64,000 bases of DNA from Desulfoglaeba alkanexedens ALDC (GTDB taxonomy: Bacteria > Desulfobacterota > Syntrophobacteria > Syntrophobacterales > DSM-9756): assembly GCF_005377625.1 (NCBI RefSeq), contig NZ_CP040098.1, positions 248,001-312,000 of the forward strand, written 5' to 3'. Position numbers and translations under genes: made by a program. Below the pieces are notes generated by a model that was given only the letters and a program-made list of their open reading frames with translations, was not told the DNA's origin and made no database searches. Below are positions 1 to 8,456 of the stretch, in pieces (position 1 is the first letter of the stretch; every line of letters begins with the position of its first letter).

Positions 1-30
1 CAGAACCGCCCGCCACTTCAGAGTCTTCAA
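1..30 (-). CDS. secD: SecD N-terminus (cut by window edge)
   Basis: Only the first ten codons lie in the window, reading LKTLKWRAVL from a TTG start. This resembles the positively charged N-terminus just before the first membrane segment of SecD, the inner-membrane subunit of the SecDF-YajC accessory complex that uses the proton gradient to aid protein export. A GGGAGGGA ribosome site stands just upstream. The order queA-tgt-yajC-secD is a well-known conserved arrangement, and that context carries most of this call. The rest of the gene is outside the window. Confidence 0.7.
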   Translation of the reverse strand, partial: MKTLKWRAVL

Positions 31-147
31 AGTGCTCCCTCCCAGGCCCCGTCTCGCGAAACGATCTTCCCGCCCGACGACCCCGCCGCCGGGTCCGGTC
101 TCCGGACAAGGCCCCACGGCGACCGAACCTTCCCCCGATCACACAAC

Positions 148-182
148 ACAGGGCACCCCGGCGGCAACCGGTCGTGCCCTGT
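148..182 (-). promoter_or_regulatory. Stem-loop between yajC and secD
   Basis: A 9-bp perfect stem (ACAGGGCAC paired with GTGCCCTGT) encloses a 17-nt loop that itself contains complementary CCGG blocks. It lies in the 189-bp gap between yajC and secD. No T-run follows, so it is not a standard terminator. It could be an RNA stability or processing element that adjusts yajC relative to secD. Confidence 0.35.
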
Positions 183-219
183 CATTTTCCCAAGCACCGG
201 CTCACGCCCCCGGTCACGG

Positions 220-561
220 CTATTCCACGGGTTCTCCCCTGGAAACCAAGGATGCGATATACCCCCGATGCACTTTCACCCGTACTTTGTCAGCGATCTC
301 CAGGGTAACCACGGAATCGGTGAGCCCGGTGATTTTTCCCTGAAGTCCACCCTGGGTCAGGACCACATCGCCCTTCTGCAGGTTCTGGAGCATGGCGCGG
401 TGCTGTTTCTGTTTCTTCTGTTGCGGGCGTATCAGGAGGAAATAGAAAATACCCACCATCAAGATCAAGGGAAGGAACGCCGCCAAGCCCCCACCGGCTC
501 CTCCACCGGTCGTTCCCTGGCCTGCCGTGCCCATGGCGTGGGCCAAACTCACAAGATTCAT
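220..561 (-). CDS. yajC: Preprotein translocase subunit YajC
   Basis: 113 residues, the usual size for YajC, the small single-span subunit that associates with SecDF and SecYEG. After a glycine-rich N-terminal stretch (residues 13-25) comes one membrane segment, then the diagnostic FYFLLIRPQQKKQKQH boundary near residues 39-54, then a soluble beta-rich domain containing KGDVVLTQGG. It lies downstream of tgt and upstream of secD on the same strand. The 250-bp gap to tgt contains a possible separate promoter. Confidence 0.95.
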   Translation of the reverse strand: MNLVSLAHAMGTAGQGTTGGGAGGGLAAFLPLILMVGIFYFLLIRPQQKKQKQHRAMLQNLQKGDVVLTQGGLQGKITGLTDSVVTLEIADKVRVKVHRGYIASLVSRGEPVE

Positions 562-663
562 CCAGTCTTCTCCTTTTTGTCCCGATTCATCATCGGTCTG
601 CTTTCACGGGCCCCAGGGTCTTGACGCCCCTTCCAACGGGATATCCTCCAAAACAGGTATGCA

Positions 664-692
664 TGTAAACGATATTTTCAGCCCCTTGTCAA
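664..692 (-). promoter_or_regulatory. Possible sigma-70 promoter for yajC-secD
   Basis: On the minus strand a perfect TTGACA -35 box (687-692) is followed after 17 bp by TTTACA (664-669) as a weak -10. It lies in the unusually long gap between tgt and yajC, about 100 bp before the yajC start, and would allow the Sec genes to be transcribed apart from queA-tgt. The weak -10 makes this tentative. Confidence 0.4.
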
Positions 693-811
693 TCATCTTT
701 GCCGAAATGTCACCCGGCGGCGGCCACTTAGAGGTTTCTTTCAGCGGGAGGCGGCGCGGGAAATGGGGACGAACCGTCCGCATCGCCCTCGCCCGCGGCG
801 GTGCAGACACC

Positions 812-1924
812 TCATGAAGACCCGCCCGAACGCCTTTCATAAAAGTCCTTCCTCCAGGATTCGAAGCTTCCCGCTTCGACGGCGTTTCGAATGTCGGCCA
901 TGAGCTTCAGGTAGTAGTGGAGGTTATGGAGCGTGTTGAGCCGGTAGGCCAGCAGTTCCCGGGCGAGAAAAAGATGGCGGAGGTAGGCCCGGGAGAAGCG
1001 GCGGCAGGTATAGCAGGTGCACCCCCGTTCGATGGGCTCGGAATCGTCGGCAAAGCGGCTGTTCTTGATCTGAAGATTTCCGCTGGATGTGAAGAGCGCC
1101 CCGTTTCGAGCGTTCCGGGTCGGCATGACGCAATCGAACATGTCGATGCCGAGGCGCACGCCTTCCACCAGGTCTTCGGGGGTCCCGACGCCCATGAGAT
1201 AGCGCGGGCGTTCTTCGGGGAGGCACGGCGCCAGTTCTTCCAGGACCGAAAGCATCGTTTCTTTCGGTTCCCCCACCGAAAGACTTCCGACGGCATAGCC
1301 TTCGAACCCGATCTCCTGCAACGCTTCCAGGCACGCCTTTCTCAAGTCGGCAAACACACTGCCTTGGACGATCCCGAAGACCGCCTGATGATCGCCCGTT
1401 CGCGACCGCCGGCACCGTTCGGCCCACCGCACGGTGCGCCTCATCGATTCTTCCGCGTAGTCGCGGGTTACCGGATAGGGCGTGCATTCATCGAAGCACA
1501 TGGCGATGTCGGAACCCAGAAGGCGTTGAATCTCCATGGCCGTTTCCGGCCGGATAAAATGCGAGGACCCGTCGATGTGGGACTGAAACCTCACGCCCTC
1601 CTCTTCGACGGCGCGGGTCCGGGCCAGGCTGAACACCTGGAATCCCCCACTATCGGTGAGAATCGCCCGATGCCACGCCATGAAGCGGTGGAGTCCTCCC
1701 AGGCGCGCCACACGCTCGGCACCGGGACGCAGGTAAAGGTGATAGGTGTTTCCCAGGATGATGGAGGCCCCCAGCGACTCCAGTTCGTCCGGAGAAAGGC
1801 TTTTCACCGTCGCCTGGGTACCGACCGGCATGAAAACCGGTGTCTCCACCGTCACACCGCGTGCCGTGACCAAGCGCCCCCGTCGCGCCCTGCCGTCACG
1901 AGCCACCACACGAAACTCCAGCAT
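812..1924 (-). CDS. tgt: Queuine tRNA-ribosyltransferase (TGT)
   Basis: 370 residues, normal for bacterial TGT, which exchanges guanine-34 for preQ1 in GUN-anticodon tRNAs. Visible signatures are DSGGFQVFSL (substrate pocket and catalytic aspartate region), CFDECTPYP, the MGVGTPEDL loop, DCVMPTRNARNG, and the C-terminal zinc site CTCYTCRRFSRAYLRHLF. The ATG start follows a GAGGG ribosome site and lies 9 bp after the queA stop, so the two queuosine genes are co-transcribed and probably translationally coupled. Confidence 0.97.
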   Translation of the reverse strand: MLEFRVVARDGRARRGRLVTARGVTVETPVFMPVGTQATVKSLSPDELESLGASIILGNTYHLYLRPGAERVARLGGLHRFMAWHRAILTDSGGFQVFSLARTRAVEEEGVRFQSHIDGSSHFIRPETAMEIQRLLGSDIAMCFDECTPYPVTRDYAEESMRRTVRWAERCRRSRTGDHQAVFGIVQGSVFADLRKACLEALQEIGFEGYAVGSLSVGEPKETMLSVLEELAPCLPEERPRYLMGVGTPEDLVEGVRLGIDMFDCVMPTRNARNGALFTSSGNLQIKNSRFADDSEPIERGCTCYTCRRFSRAYLRHLFLARELLAYRLNTLHNLHYYLKLMADIRNAVEAGSFESWRKDFYERRSGGSS

Positions 1925-1933
1925 GGTTTTCCC

Positions 1934-3004
1934 TCAAACGATCAGCATGGCGTCCCCATAGCTGTAAAACCGGTATTCTTTTCGAACGGCTTCCGCGTAA
2001 GCGGCCAGGATGGTTTCCCTCCCGGCGAAGGCCGACACCAGCAGGATCAACGAAGACTTCGGAAGGTGGAAATTGGTCACCATGGCATCCACAACGCGGA
2101 ATCGGAAGCCGGGATAGATGTAATGGTCGCAGAACCCGGCAAAGGGTGAAACCTCGCCGAACCGGGCGGCCGTGTACTCCAGCGCGCGGACCACCGTGGT
2201 CCCCACCGCCACCACCCGCCGGCCCGCCCGGCGGACTTCCCGAATCCTCTGAGAAGCCTCCTCACCGATCTCGGTCCATTCGGCGTGGATTCCATGTTCC
2301 CGGATATCCTCCACTCGGATGGGTGAGAAGGTGCCGTAGCCCACGTGGAGTGTCAGGCGGACCGTTTCCACGCCTTTTCCCTCGAGGCATCCCAGGAGGT
2401 TTTCGGTAAAGTGGAGGCCCGCCGTCGGCGCCGCAACGGCGCCCGGCTTCGCGGCATAGATCGTCTGATAATCCTTTCCGTCCTCGAAAGAAACCGCATC
2501 GTCGTTCCGCCGGATATAAGGCGGAAGCGGCACCCTTCCGGCCCGTTCCAGGATCTCCATAAGCGGGGACCCGGTTTCGAACCTGACGGTGACCCGGCCC
2601 TCGCGAACCTCTCCCATCACCCGCGCCATCACTTCCTGTTCCAGGAAAAGCCGGCTCCCCCGCCGCGGCGGCTTGGATGCCCTCAACAGGCAGCGATACC
2701 CTTCGCGGACCCCCACGTCAGGATCCTTGTAAGGGTCCAGCACCAAGAGTTCCACTCGGCCTCCGGTGTCTTTCCGTCCCAGAAGCCGAGCCGGAACGAC
2801 CCGCGTATCGTTTAGAACCAGAACGTCCCCCGCTTGCAGGTAATCCGGAAGGTCCCTGAAGGATCGATGTTCCAGGCGGCCGGATGCGCGCTCCAGCACC
2901 ATGAGCCGGCAGCGGTCTCTTTGGGGAGTGGGCGACTGGGCGATCAGCCGGCCGGGAAGCTCATAATCATAGTCGTCCAACCGGTACGTCGGTCTATCCG
3001 CCAT
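1934..3004 (-). CDS. queA: S-adenosylmethionine:tRNA ribosyltransferase-isomerase QueA
   Basis: 356 residues. QueA converts preQ1-34 in tRNA to epoxyqueuosine using the ribosyl part of SAM. Family blocks seen are YELPGRLIAQSP near the N-terminus, VLNDTRVVPARL, AAPTAGLHFT, LHVGYGTFSPI, VGTTVVRALE and NFHLPKSSLILLVSAF near the C-terminus. The reading frame stays open far upstream, but the ATG at 3004 matches the family start and overlaps the stop of the preceding small DUF2065 gene by 11 bp. Confidence 0.97.
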   Translation of the reverse strand: MADRPTYRLDDYDYELPGRLIAQSPTPQRDRCRLMVLERASGRLEHRSFRDLPDYLQAGDVLVLNDTRVVPARLLGRKDTGGRVELLVLDPYKDPDVGVREGYRCLLRASKPPRRGSRLFLEQEVMARVMGEVREGRVTVRFETGSPLMEILERAGRVPLPPYIRRNDDAVSFEDGKDYQTIYAAKPGAVAAPTAGLHFTENLLGCLEGKGVETVRLTLHVGYGTFSPIRVEDIREHGIHAEWTEIGEEASQRIREVRRAGRRVVAVGTTVVRALEYTAARFGEVSPFAGFCDHYIYPGFRFRVVDAMVTNFHLPKSSLILLVSAFAGRETILAAYAEAVRKEYRFYSYGDAMLIV

Positions 3005-3188
3005 GACGGCGCCCCACGTAAACGAAAAACAGCCCCACCACCATGAGCACTCCGCCCATGACCCGGAGCTGTGCGGGAGGCATCTGGACGACCTGGCGGA
3101 GCCAGCGCTTGATCTGCTCGGGAAACGCCAGATAGGGCAGTCCTTCCAGAAAGCAGATGAGTCCCACAACGGTGAGCCAGTATTCCAT
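2994..3188 (-). CDS. DUF2065 small membrane protein
   Basis: 64 residues with two hydrophobic segments (about residues 4-22 and 42-58) joined by a basic linker containing EQIKRWLRQV. This matches the DUF2065 family of small inner-membrane proteins of unknown function. The ATG was chosen because AAAGGA lies just upstream and because the family is about 60 residues long. The stop overlaps the queA start, so it is the probable first gene of the queA-tgt-yajC-secD operon. Confidence 0.8.
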   Translation of the reverse strand: MEYWLTVVGLICFLEGLPYLAFPEQIKRWLRQVVQMPPAQLRVMGGVLMVVGLFFVYVGRRHGG

Positions 3189-3370
3189 GGATCGTGATTC
3201 CTTTCGATGGGAAGGCCCCACCCGCACACGCGGGCTGCGGCTTCGATCCGCTTGGCAACGGCGCGTGGATCGCCTATCATAAATGTTCGATTTTTGCAAA
3301 GGATTGACGGGCGCTCCCCGGACGTCCCCGCTGAAAGACTTTTGAAACCCACGGCAATGGAGAACCCGGC

Positions 3371-4525
3371 ATGCCCATGAACTGGGTGGAAGTGGACCTG
3401 GCGGCTCTGCGCCACAATTTTTCCCAGCTTCGCGAACGGCTCCTCGTGAATACCGAAGTCATGGCCGTGGTGAAGTCGGACGCCTACGGCCACGGCATGA
3501 TCCCGGTGGCCCGGGAACTGGTCCGGCTGGGGGTCCGTTTTTTCGGTGTGAGCACATTCTGGGAAGCGGTGGAACTTCGCTCCCACGGGATCGAAGGGCC
3601 CGTGGTGGTGCTTCTTGGGATCGAAGAAGCGGACCTGGAAGAGGCCGTGATCCAGGGCATCCGCCCGGTCGTCTACAGGCTGGACCATGCCCGGAAACTC
3701 AGCGAAACGGCCGGCCGCCTGGGCCGCACGGCCCCCTTCCACTTGAAAGTGGACACCGGCATGGGGCGGCTCGGCATCCCCATGGATCAACTGGGGCCGT
3801 TCCTGGACATTTTGCTCAAGCTTCCTCACCTCAGCCTGGAAGGCATCCTGTCTCATTTCGCAACGGCCGACGAGGAGGACAAAAGCTATTCCGACGTTCA
3901 GTTGGAGCAGTTTCGAGCGGCCATCGAAAGCCTGAAGGAACGAAACGTCCCCGTCCCGTACGCTCACATCGCCAACAGTGCCGGGATTCTCGGTCTGCCC
4001 CACGCCCACTTCCAGCTGGTCCGCCCCGGCCTCATGCTCTACGGATCCCCCCCTTCCATGGAACTGCCGCAGCCTGTATCGCTCCGACCTGTGATGACCT
4101 TCAAGTCCAAGATCATCCAGCTCAAGGTGGTGCCGCCGGGCCGCGCCATCGGCTACGGCCGCACCTTCTTCACCCAGCGCACGAGCCGCATCGCGACCGT
4201 TCCGGTGGGCTACGACGATGGCTACGCCCGGTGTCTTTCCAACCGGTCTCAGGTTCTCGTGGCCGGCCGAAGAGTCCCCGTGGTGGGCCGCGTTTCCATG
4301 AACATGATCACCATCGACGTGACCGACGTACCGGAAGCCCGAACTGAGCACGAAGTGGTGCTCCTTGGACCCCAGGGAACCGAAAGGATCACCGCCGAGG
4401 AAATCTCCCGTTGGCAGGGTACCATAAGCTACGAGATCTACTGCAGCATCGGGCGCAATCGCTTCAAGCGTTTCCTGAACGCGACCCCGGAGGGATCTTC
4501 CGAAGCCGCGCCCCCGCGTCCTTGA
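3371..4525 (+). CDS. alr: Alanine racemase
   Basis: 384 residues. A PLP-dependent enzyme that interconverts L- and D-alanine for peptidoglycan. The PLP lysine lies in AVVKSDAYGHG (about residue 36), and the second catalytic tyrosine region is seen in GRVSMNMITIDVTDVP. The IGYGRTF and VPVGYDDGY blocks are also typical. It begins a plus-strand run with argS, diverging from the queA operon with about 180 bp between them. Confidence 0.97.
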   Translation: MPMNWVEVDLAALRHNFSQLRERLLVNTEVMAVVKSDAYGHGMIPVARELVRLGVRFFGVSTFWEAVELRSHGIEGPVVVLLGIEEADLEEAVIQGIRPVVYRLDHARKLSETAGRLGRTAPFHLKVDTGMGRLGIPMDQLGPFLDILLKLPHLSLEGILSHFATADEEDKSYSDVQLEQFRAAIESLKERNVPVPYAHIANSAGILGLPHAHFQLVRPGLMLYGSPPSMELPQPVSLRPVMTFKSKIIQLKVVPPGRAIGYGRTFFTQRTSRIATVPVGYDDGYARCLSNRSQVLVAGRRVPVVGRVSMNMITIDVTDVPEARTEHEVVLLGPQGTERITAEEISRWQGTISYEIYCSIGRNRFKRFLNATPEGSSEAAPPRP

Positions 4526-4628
4526 CCCAACCGTTTCAGGGCATTATAAATGCGCCTTTCGTCCATCGGCGACCCGGCCCATGGCCCTTGCTCCCGGTTT
4601 CACTCTTTGCAGGAGGCACCGACTCGAC

Positions 4629-6302
4629 ATGGCTGTAATCCGAAGGCAACTTCTGGAAATGCTGGAAGGCTCCATCAGGCGGCTGACCGGCCCGAACATT
4701 GAAGAAGATTCCGTAACGCCGGAGGTGCAACTCGAGATCCCCAAGCATCCGGAATACGGCGACTACGCCACCAACGCGGCCATGAGTCTCACGCGGATAC
4801 TGAAGCGAAGTCCCAGAGAGATCGCGAAAGCCGTCGTGGAGTCCCTCGATGACCCGGCTGGAATCCTCCACAAGGTGGAAATCGCCGGACCCGGCTTCAT
4901 CAACTTTTTCATCCGCCCGTCCGCCTGGCATCATGTTCTGGAAACCATCATGGCGGACCCGGACGGTTACGGGCGCCAGGACCTGGGCCGGGGTCGCAAG
5001 GTCCAGGTGGAATTCGTGAGCGCAAACCCGACGGGACCCCTCCACATCGGTCACGGGCGAGGGGCCGCGACCGGCGACGTCCTGGCGAACATTCTCGAAC
5101 TCTGCGGCTACAAGGTGGACCGGGAGTACTACATCAACGACGCGGGAAAACAGATGGACACCCTAGGGCGCAGCCTCTTTTACCGCTACCGGCAACTGCT
5201 CGGGGAAGCGGTTGATTTTCCGGAAGACCATTACAAGGGCGCGTACTTGCTGGACCTGGCGCGCCGGTTCCGGGAAACGTTCGGCGACGGCTACCGCGAC
5301 GCCTCCGAGGATCAGGTGCTGGAGATCTTCACCCGGTACGCCGGCGAACGCATTCTGGAAGGCATCCGCGAGGACCTGGAGGTCTTCGGCGTCACCTTCG
5401 ACGCTTGGTTCAGCGAAAGGAATCTGCACCGGGAAGACGCCATTCGAAAGACCATCGAAGAACTGGAGGCCCGCGGTTACATTTACGAGCACGAAGGGGC
5501 CAAGTGGTTCCGGAGTACGGCGTTCGGCGATGAAAAAGACCGGGTGGTTGTACGAGCCAACGGCGTCAGCACCTACTTCGCGGCGGATCTGGCTTACCAC
5601 AAGAACAAGTTCGACCGGAACTATGAGCTGGTCGTCGATGTGTGGGGGGCGGACCATCACGGCTACGTGCCGCGGATGCTGGCGGGCGTGCAGGCGCTGG
5701 GACGAAACAGGGACGATCTTCGGATCGTTTTGGTCCAGCTGGTGAACCTGCTGCGCGGCGGAAAGCCTGTGGCCATGTCCACCCGAGCCGGCGAATTCGT
5801 CACCCTTCGAGAAGTCATCGACGAAGTGGGAAAGGACGCCGCCCGATTCATCTTCCTCACCCGCCGCTCGGACAGCCATCTCGATTTCGACTTGGAAGTG
5901 GCGAAGATGCAGAGCAACGACAACCCCGTCTATTATGTGCAATACGCTCACGCGAGGCTTTGCAGCGTCTTCGAAGTGGCGCGGGAACGGGGCGTCCCGT
6001 GCGAGTGGCGCCGGCCCCCGGACCTGGATCCCCTCACCGGACCCCAGGAAGTGGATCTCATGAAGCTTCTCGGGGAATACCCCGAGGTCCTGGCCAACAG
6101 CGCCCGGTACCTGGAACCGCACCGGATCCCCTACTACCTGAACGAACTGGTCGCGCTGTTTCACAGCTACTACAATCACAACCGGATACTCGGTGAAGAC
6201 GAAGCTGTGACCCAGGCGCGGCTGTACCTGGCGGCGGCCCTTCGCGTCGTCATCCGAAACGGGCTGTCGGTGCTGGGAGTGACCGCACCCGAAAAAATGT
6301 GA
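4629..6302 (+). CDS. argS: Arginyl-tRNA synthetase
   Basis: 557 residues, standard for bacterial ArgRS. The N-terminal Add-1 tRNA-binding domain is followed by the class I HIGH motif in NPTGPLHIGHGRGAATGD and by MSTRAGEFVT in place of KMSKS, as usual for ArgRS. The C-terminal helical DALR domain contains YVQYAHARL and ends with LSVLGVTAPEKM. The ATG at 4629 follows an AGGAGG site at 4611; upstream in-frame starts lack one. It lies about 100 bp downstream of alr. Confidence 0.97.
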   Translation: MAVIRRQLLEMLEGSIRRLTGPNIEEDSVTPEVQLEIPKHPEYGDYATNAAMSLTRILKRSPREIAKAVVESLDDPAGILHKVEIAGPGFINFFIRPSAWHHVLETIMADPDGYGRQDLGRGRKVQVEFVSANPTGPLHIGHGRGAATGDVLANILELCGYKVDREYYINDAGKQMDTLGRSLFYRYRQLLGEAVDFPEDHYKGAYLLDLARRFRETFGDGYRDASEDQVLEIFTRYAGERILEGIREDLEVFGVTFDAWFSERNLHREDAIRKTIEELEARGYIYEHEGAKWFRSTAFGDEKDRVVVRANGVSTYFAADLAYHKNKFDRNYELVVDVWGADHHGYVPRMLAGVQALGRNRDDLRIVLVQLVNLLRGGKPVAMSTRAGEFVTLREVIDEVGKDAARFIFLTRRSDSHLDFDLEVAKMQSNDNPVYYVQYAHARLCSVFEVARERGVPCEWRRPPDLDPLTGPQEVDLMKLLGEYPEVLANSARYLEPHRIPYYLNELVALFHSYYNHNRILGEDEAVTQARLYLAAALRVVIRNGLSVLGVTAPEKM

Positions 6303-6348
6303 CGGGTGAAAAATAGATTTCCGTCGGCCGAGGCGGCCCAGCGATTCC

Positions 6349-7038
6349 ATGAAACACCGGAAACCGAACAAGCGCTCGGAAGGACAAGGAAAGCGGAAAC
6401 GTTTTCGGTTCGAACTGGGCCCGGGGCAGATCCTGGCGCTGGCTACCGGGGCCGTCGCGGCCCTGGCATGGATGTTCCTTTGCGGCATTCTGGTGGGGCG
6501 AGGACTACCCCCGCCGTCCACCGACCGGACGCCGCTCGCCGCTCGACTCTACGCCTTCCTGGGTCTGGACCGGCACGATGACCCCACTGCCGAAAACGCC
6601 GCGGACACCTGGGAGGATCCCCAGGAGATTCTGCAGTCCCTCCAGTACCACGAAGCCTTGACTCAGCCGCCTAAGCTCACCCAGCCCGTTCCCCACGAGC
6701 CGTCGGCCCCGACGGAACAGCGCCCCGCCTCGGACGAACCCCCGGGCGAATCCCCCGTCCTCGCGGAACCCCCCCCGACTTCCATCGAAGAAAAGGCGGG
6801 GAACTACACCCTCATGGCGGCATCCTTCAAGCACCCGAACAACGCCGAAAACCTGGTGCGGCGACTCCAGGACAAAGGCTACGCCCCCAGGATGGAAACG
6901 GTCCACACCGGAAGCGGAGAACTCTGGCACCGCGTGCTCGTCGGATCTTTTGAAACGCGCGAACAGGCGCAGGCGTTCGCCGCCCGGTTCAACCGGGAAG
7001 AAAACTTGGAAGGACTGGTGATCCGGCTGGAACGGTGA
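6349..7038 (+). CDS. SPOR domain membrane protein
   Basis: 229 residues: a basic cytosolic N-terminus (about 1-22), one membrane helix (about 25-50), a long proline- and acid-rich periplasmic linker, and a C-terminal SPOR domain (about 150-229) starting YTLMAASFKHPNNAENLV with two repeats of the fold. SPOR domains bind denuded septal peptidoglycan, so a role in division or wall remodelling is likely. It starts 46 bp after argS, a pairing also known from other Deltaproteobacteria. Confidence 0.85.
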   Translation: MKHRKPNKRSEGQGKRKRFRFELGPGQILALATGAVAALAWMFLCGILVGRGLPPPSTDRTPLAARLYAFLGLDRHDDPTAENAADTWEDPQEILQSLQYHEALTQPPKLTQPVPHEPSAPTEQRPASDEPPGESPVLAEPPPTSIEEKAGNYTLMAASFKHPNNAENLVRRLQDKGYAPRMETVHTGSGELWHRVLVGSFETREQAQAFAARFNREENLEGLVIRLER

Positions 7039-7119
7039 CCGGCGACTCGCCATCGGCCGCCTCTGCGTGCAGGCTACACCGTTTCCGGCCGAGCCGCCCG
7101 CGGGAGGCATCCTCCGGCG

Positions 7120-8292
7120 TCAGAACCTTCGCTCGCCTTTGCTGGAAACCTCGCCGGCTTTCGCCCTCGCCTGCATCCTTTCCAGGACCGAATAGGCGAA
7201 TTTTCGTTCTTCGTCGCCGTAAAACTTGATGTAGTGCGAGGCGGGAACCACTTCGAATCCCCGAAACAGCTTGTGCTCCCCTCCGAATCCCGGATCCAGC
7301 ACCTGGTACCCTTCGCCGATGGCATAGCGGATGGGATGATAGTAGCAGGTGGCGAAATGAAGGAACGGATAGTCTTCGAAAGCTCCCCAGTACCGGCCGT
7401 ACAGCTGCTTTCCCTTGTGATAGAAAATGGCCATAGCGACGGTTTCACCGCTTCGGGAGGCGATACTGAAGGCGCACCGGTGCCGAAAGCGCTCGTGAAG
7501 CAGTCTGAAAAACTGTTGATTGAAGAAGGGACGAAGGTCCGATCCCATGTGCTTGGTCCATGTCTGCACATAGAGCCGGTACATGTCGTCGAACAGGGAT
7601 TCCGGGGCCTCACGGCCCTCGACCATGCGGATGTCGATGCCCGCCGCAGCGATATCGCGAAGCTCGCGTTTGATCTTATGCCGCCTCGAAGAACGAAAGA
7701 CCTTCAGAAAGTCGTCGAAACTTCGGTATCCGCGGTTGAACCAGAGGCAGTATTCGCTCTTGAGGTTCACGTACCCCTTGCCGACCAAAAGCCGGTGCAG
7801 GTCCTGCCGCGAACGGGCATCGCCGGCGGCCGTTTCCATGGCGGTGAAATACATACGGGAAGTTACGAGTTTCTGCGTGTCACAAAGGAAATCGATATAA
7901 TCGAGGAGCGCTTCATGAAGACGCAAGGGATTGGGACTGCCATGACACAGAAACTGATAACCCGGAACCGGGGTCAGGGGCACGGCGGCCAGCAGCCCCA
8001 CATGGTACGGGTAGCCGGTCAGTTCGGCCAGAAACTGAAGCAGCCCGCCGTCGCCGAACTCCACCCACGACCGCTCCCTCTGGTAAAGCGGAGCGACGGC
8101 CACTGGATTCCCGTCCTGGTACAAGACGAGGTGCCGAGGCCGGTAGCCCCGTTCCGGGGAAGCCGATCCCGATTTTTCCAGTGCATAGAAATAGCCCCAT
8201 TCCATGATCGGCGACGCCTGCCAGCTCAGCCGGTTCCAGAGTTCCGGATCGATCCGGGAAATTTCGGATACCACATCGAAACGCAGTGCCAT
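7120..8292 (-). CDS. COG3146/DUF482 family acyltransferase-like protein
   Basis: 390 residues with a GNAT-like fold, as in the COG3146 (DUF482) family often named peptidogalycan biosynthesis/recognition protein. Typical blocks are SPIMEWGYFYALEKSGSA at the N-terminus (about 27-44), HKIKRELRDI near the middle, MYRLYVQTW, and the C-terminal GRYWGAFEDYPFLHFATCYY and DPGFGGEHKLFRGF. Substrate and physiological role are unknown. It is convergent with the SPOR gene and divergent from the M20 peptidase gene. Confidence 0.8.
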   Translation of the reverse strand: MALRFDVVSEISRIDPELWNRLSWQASPIMEWGYFYALEKSGSASPERGYRPRHLVLYQDGNPVAVAPLYQRERSWVEFGDGGLLQFLAELTGYPYHVGLLAAVPLTPVPGYQFLCHGSPNPLRLHEALLDYIDFLCDTQKLVTSRMYFTAMETAAGDARSRQDLHRLLVGKGYVNLKSEYCLWFNRGYRSFDDFLKVFRSSRRHKIKRELRDIAAAGIDIRMVEGREAPESLFDDMYRLYVQTWTKHMGSDLRPFFNQQFFRLLHERFRHRCAFSIASRSGETVAMAIFYHKGKQLYGRYWGAFEDYPFLHFATCYYHPIRYAIGEGYQVLDPGFGGEHKLFRGFEVVPASHYIKFYGDEERKFAYSVLERMQARAKAGEVSSKGERRF

Positions 8293-8456
8293 GTCCGCCC
8301 CATGCTCCTTTCCGTTCTTGAGAATCGTAGTTTAACGGAACCCGCACGGTCAAAGCAAATGAACACAAACCCGTTGCGTTGGGATCCAAAGGCTGTATGC
8401 TAGCGGGAAACCGCCGCCCCTGCGGATGTTCCCACGGAAAAGCTCAGGAGATCGGC

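Noticed and set aside
917-2149. A 410-codon plus-strand open frame opposite tgt and queA
   Set aside because: It is antisense to two clearly recognised genes and its residues (many Arg, His, Pro) are what high-GC antisense frames give; no family is recognisable.
3005-4351. A 5' extension of the queA frame across alr
   Set aside because: The upstream part is antisense to alr; the queA family start and operon overlap fix the start at 3004.
5163-6521. A long minus-strand frame opposite argS
   Set aside because: Antisense shadow of argS; no ribosome site and no domain.
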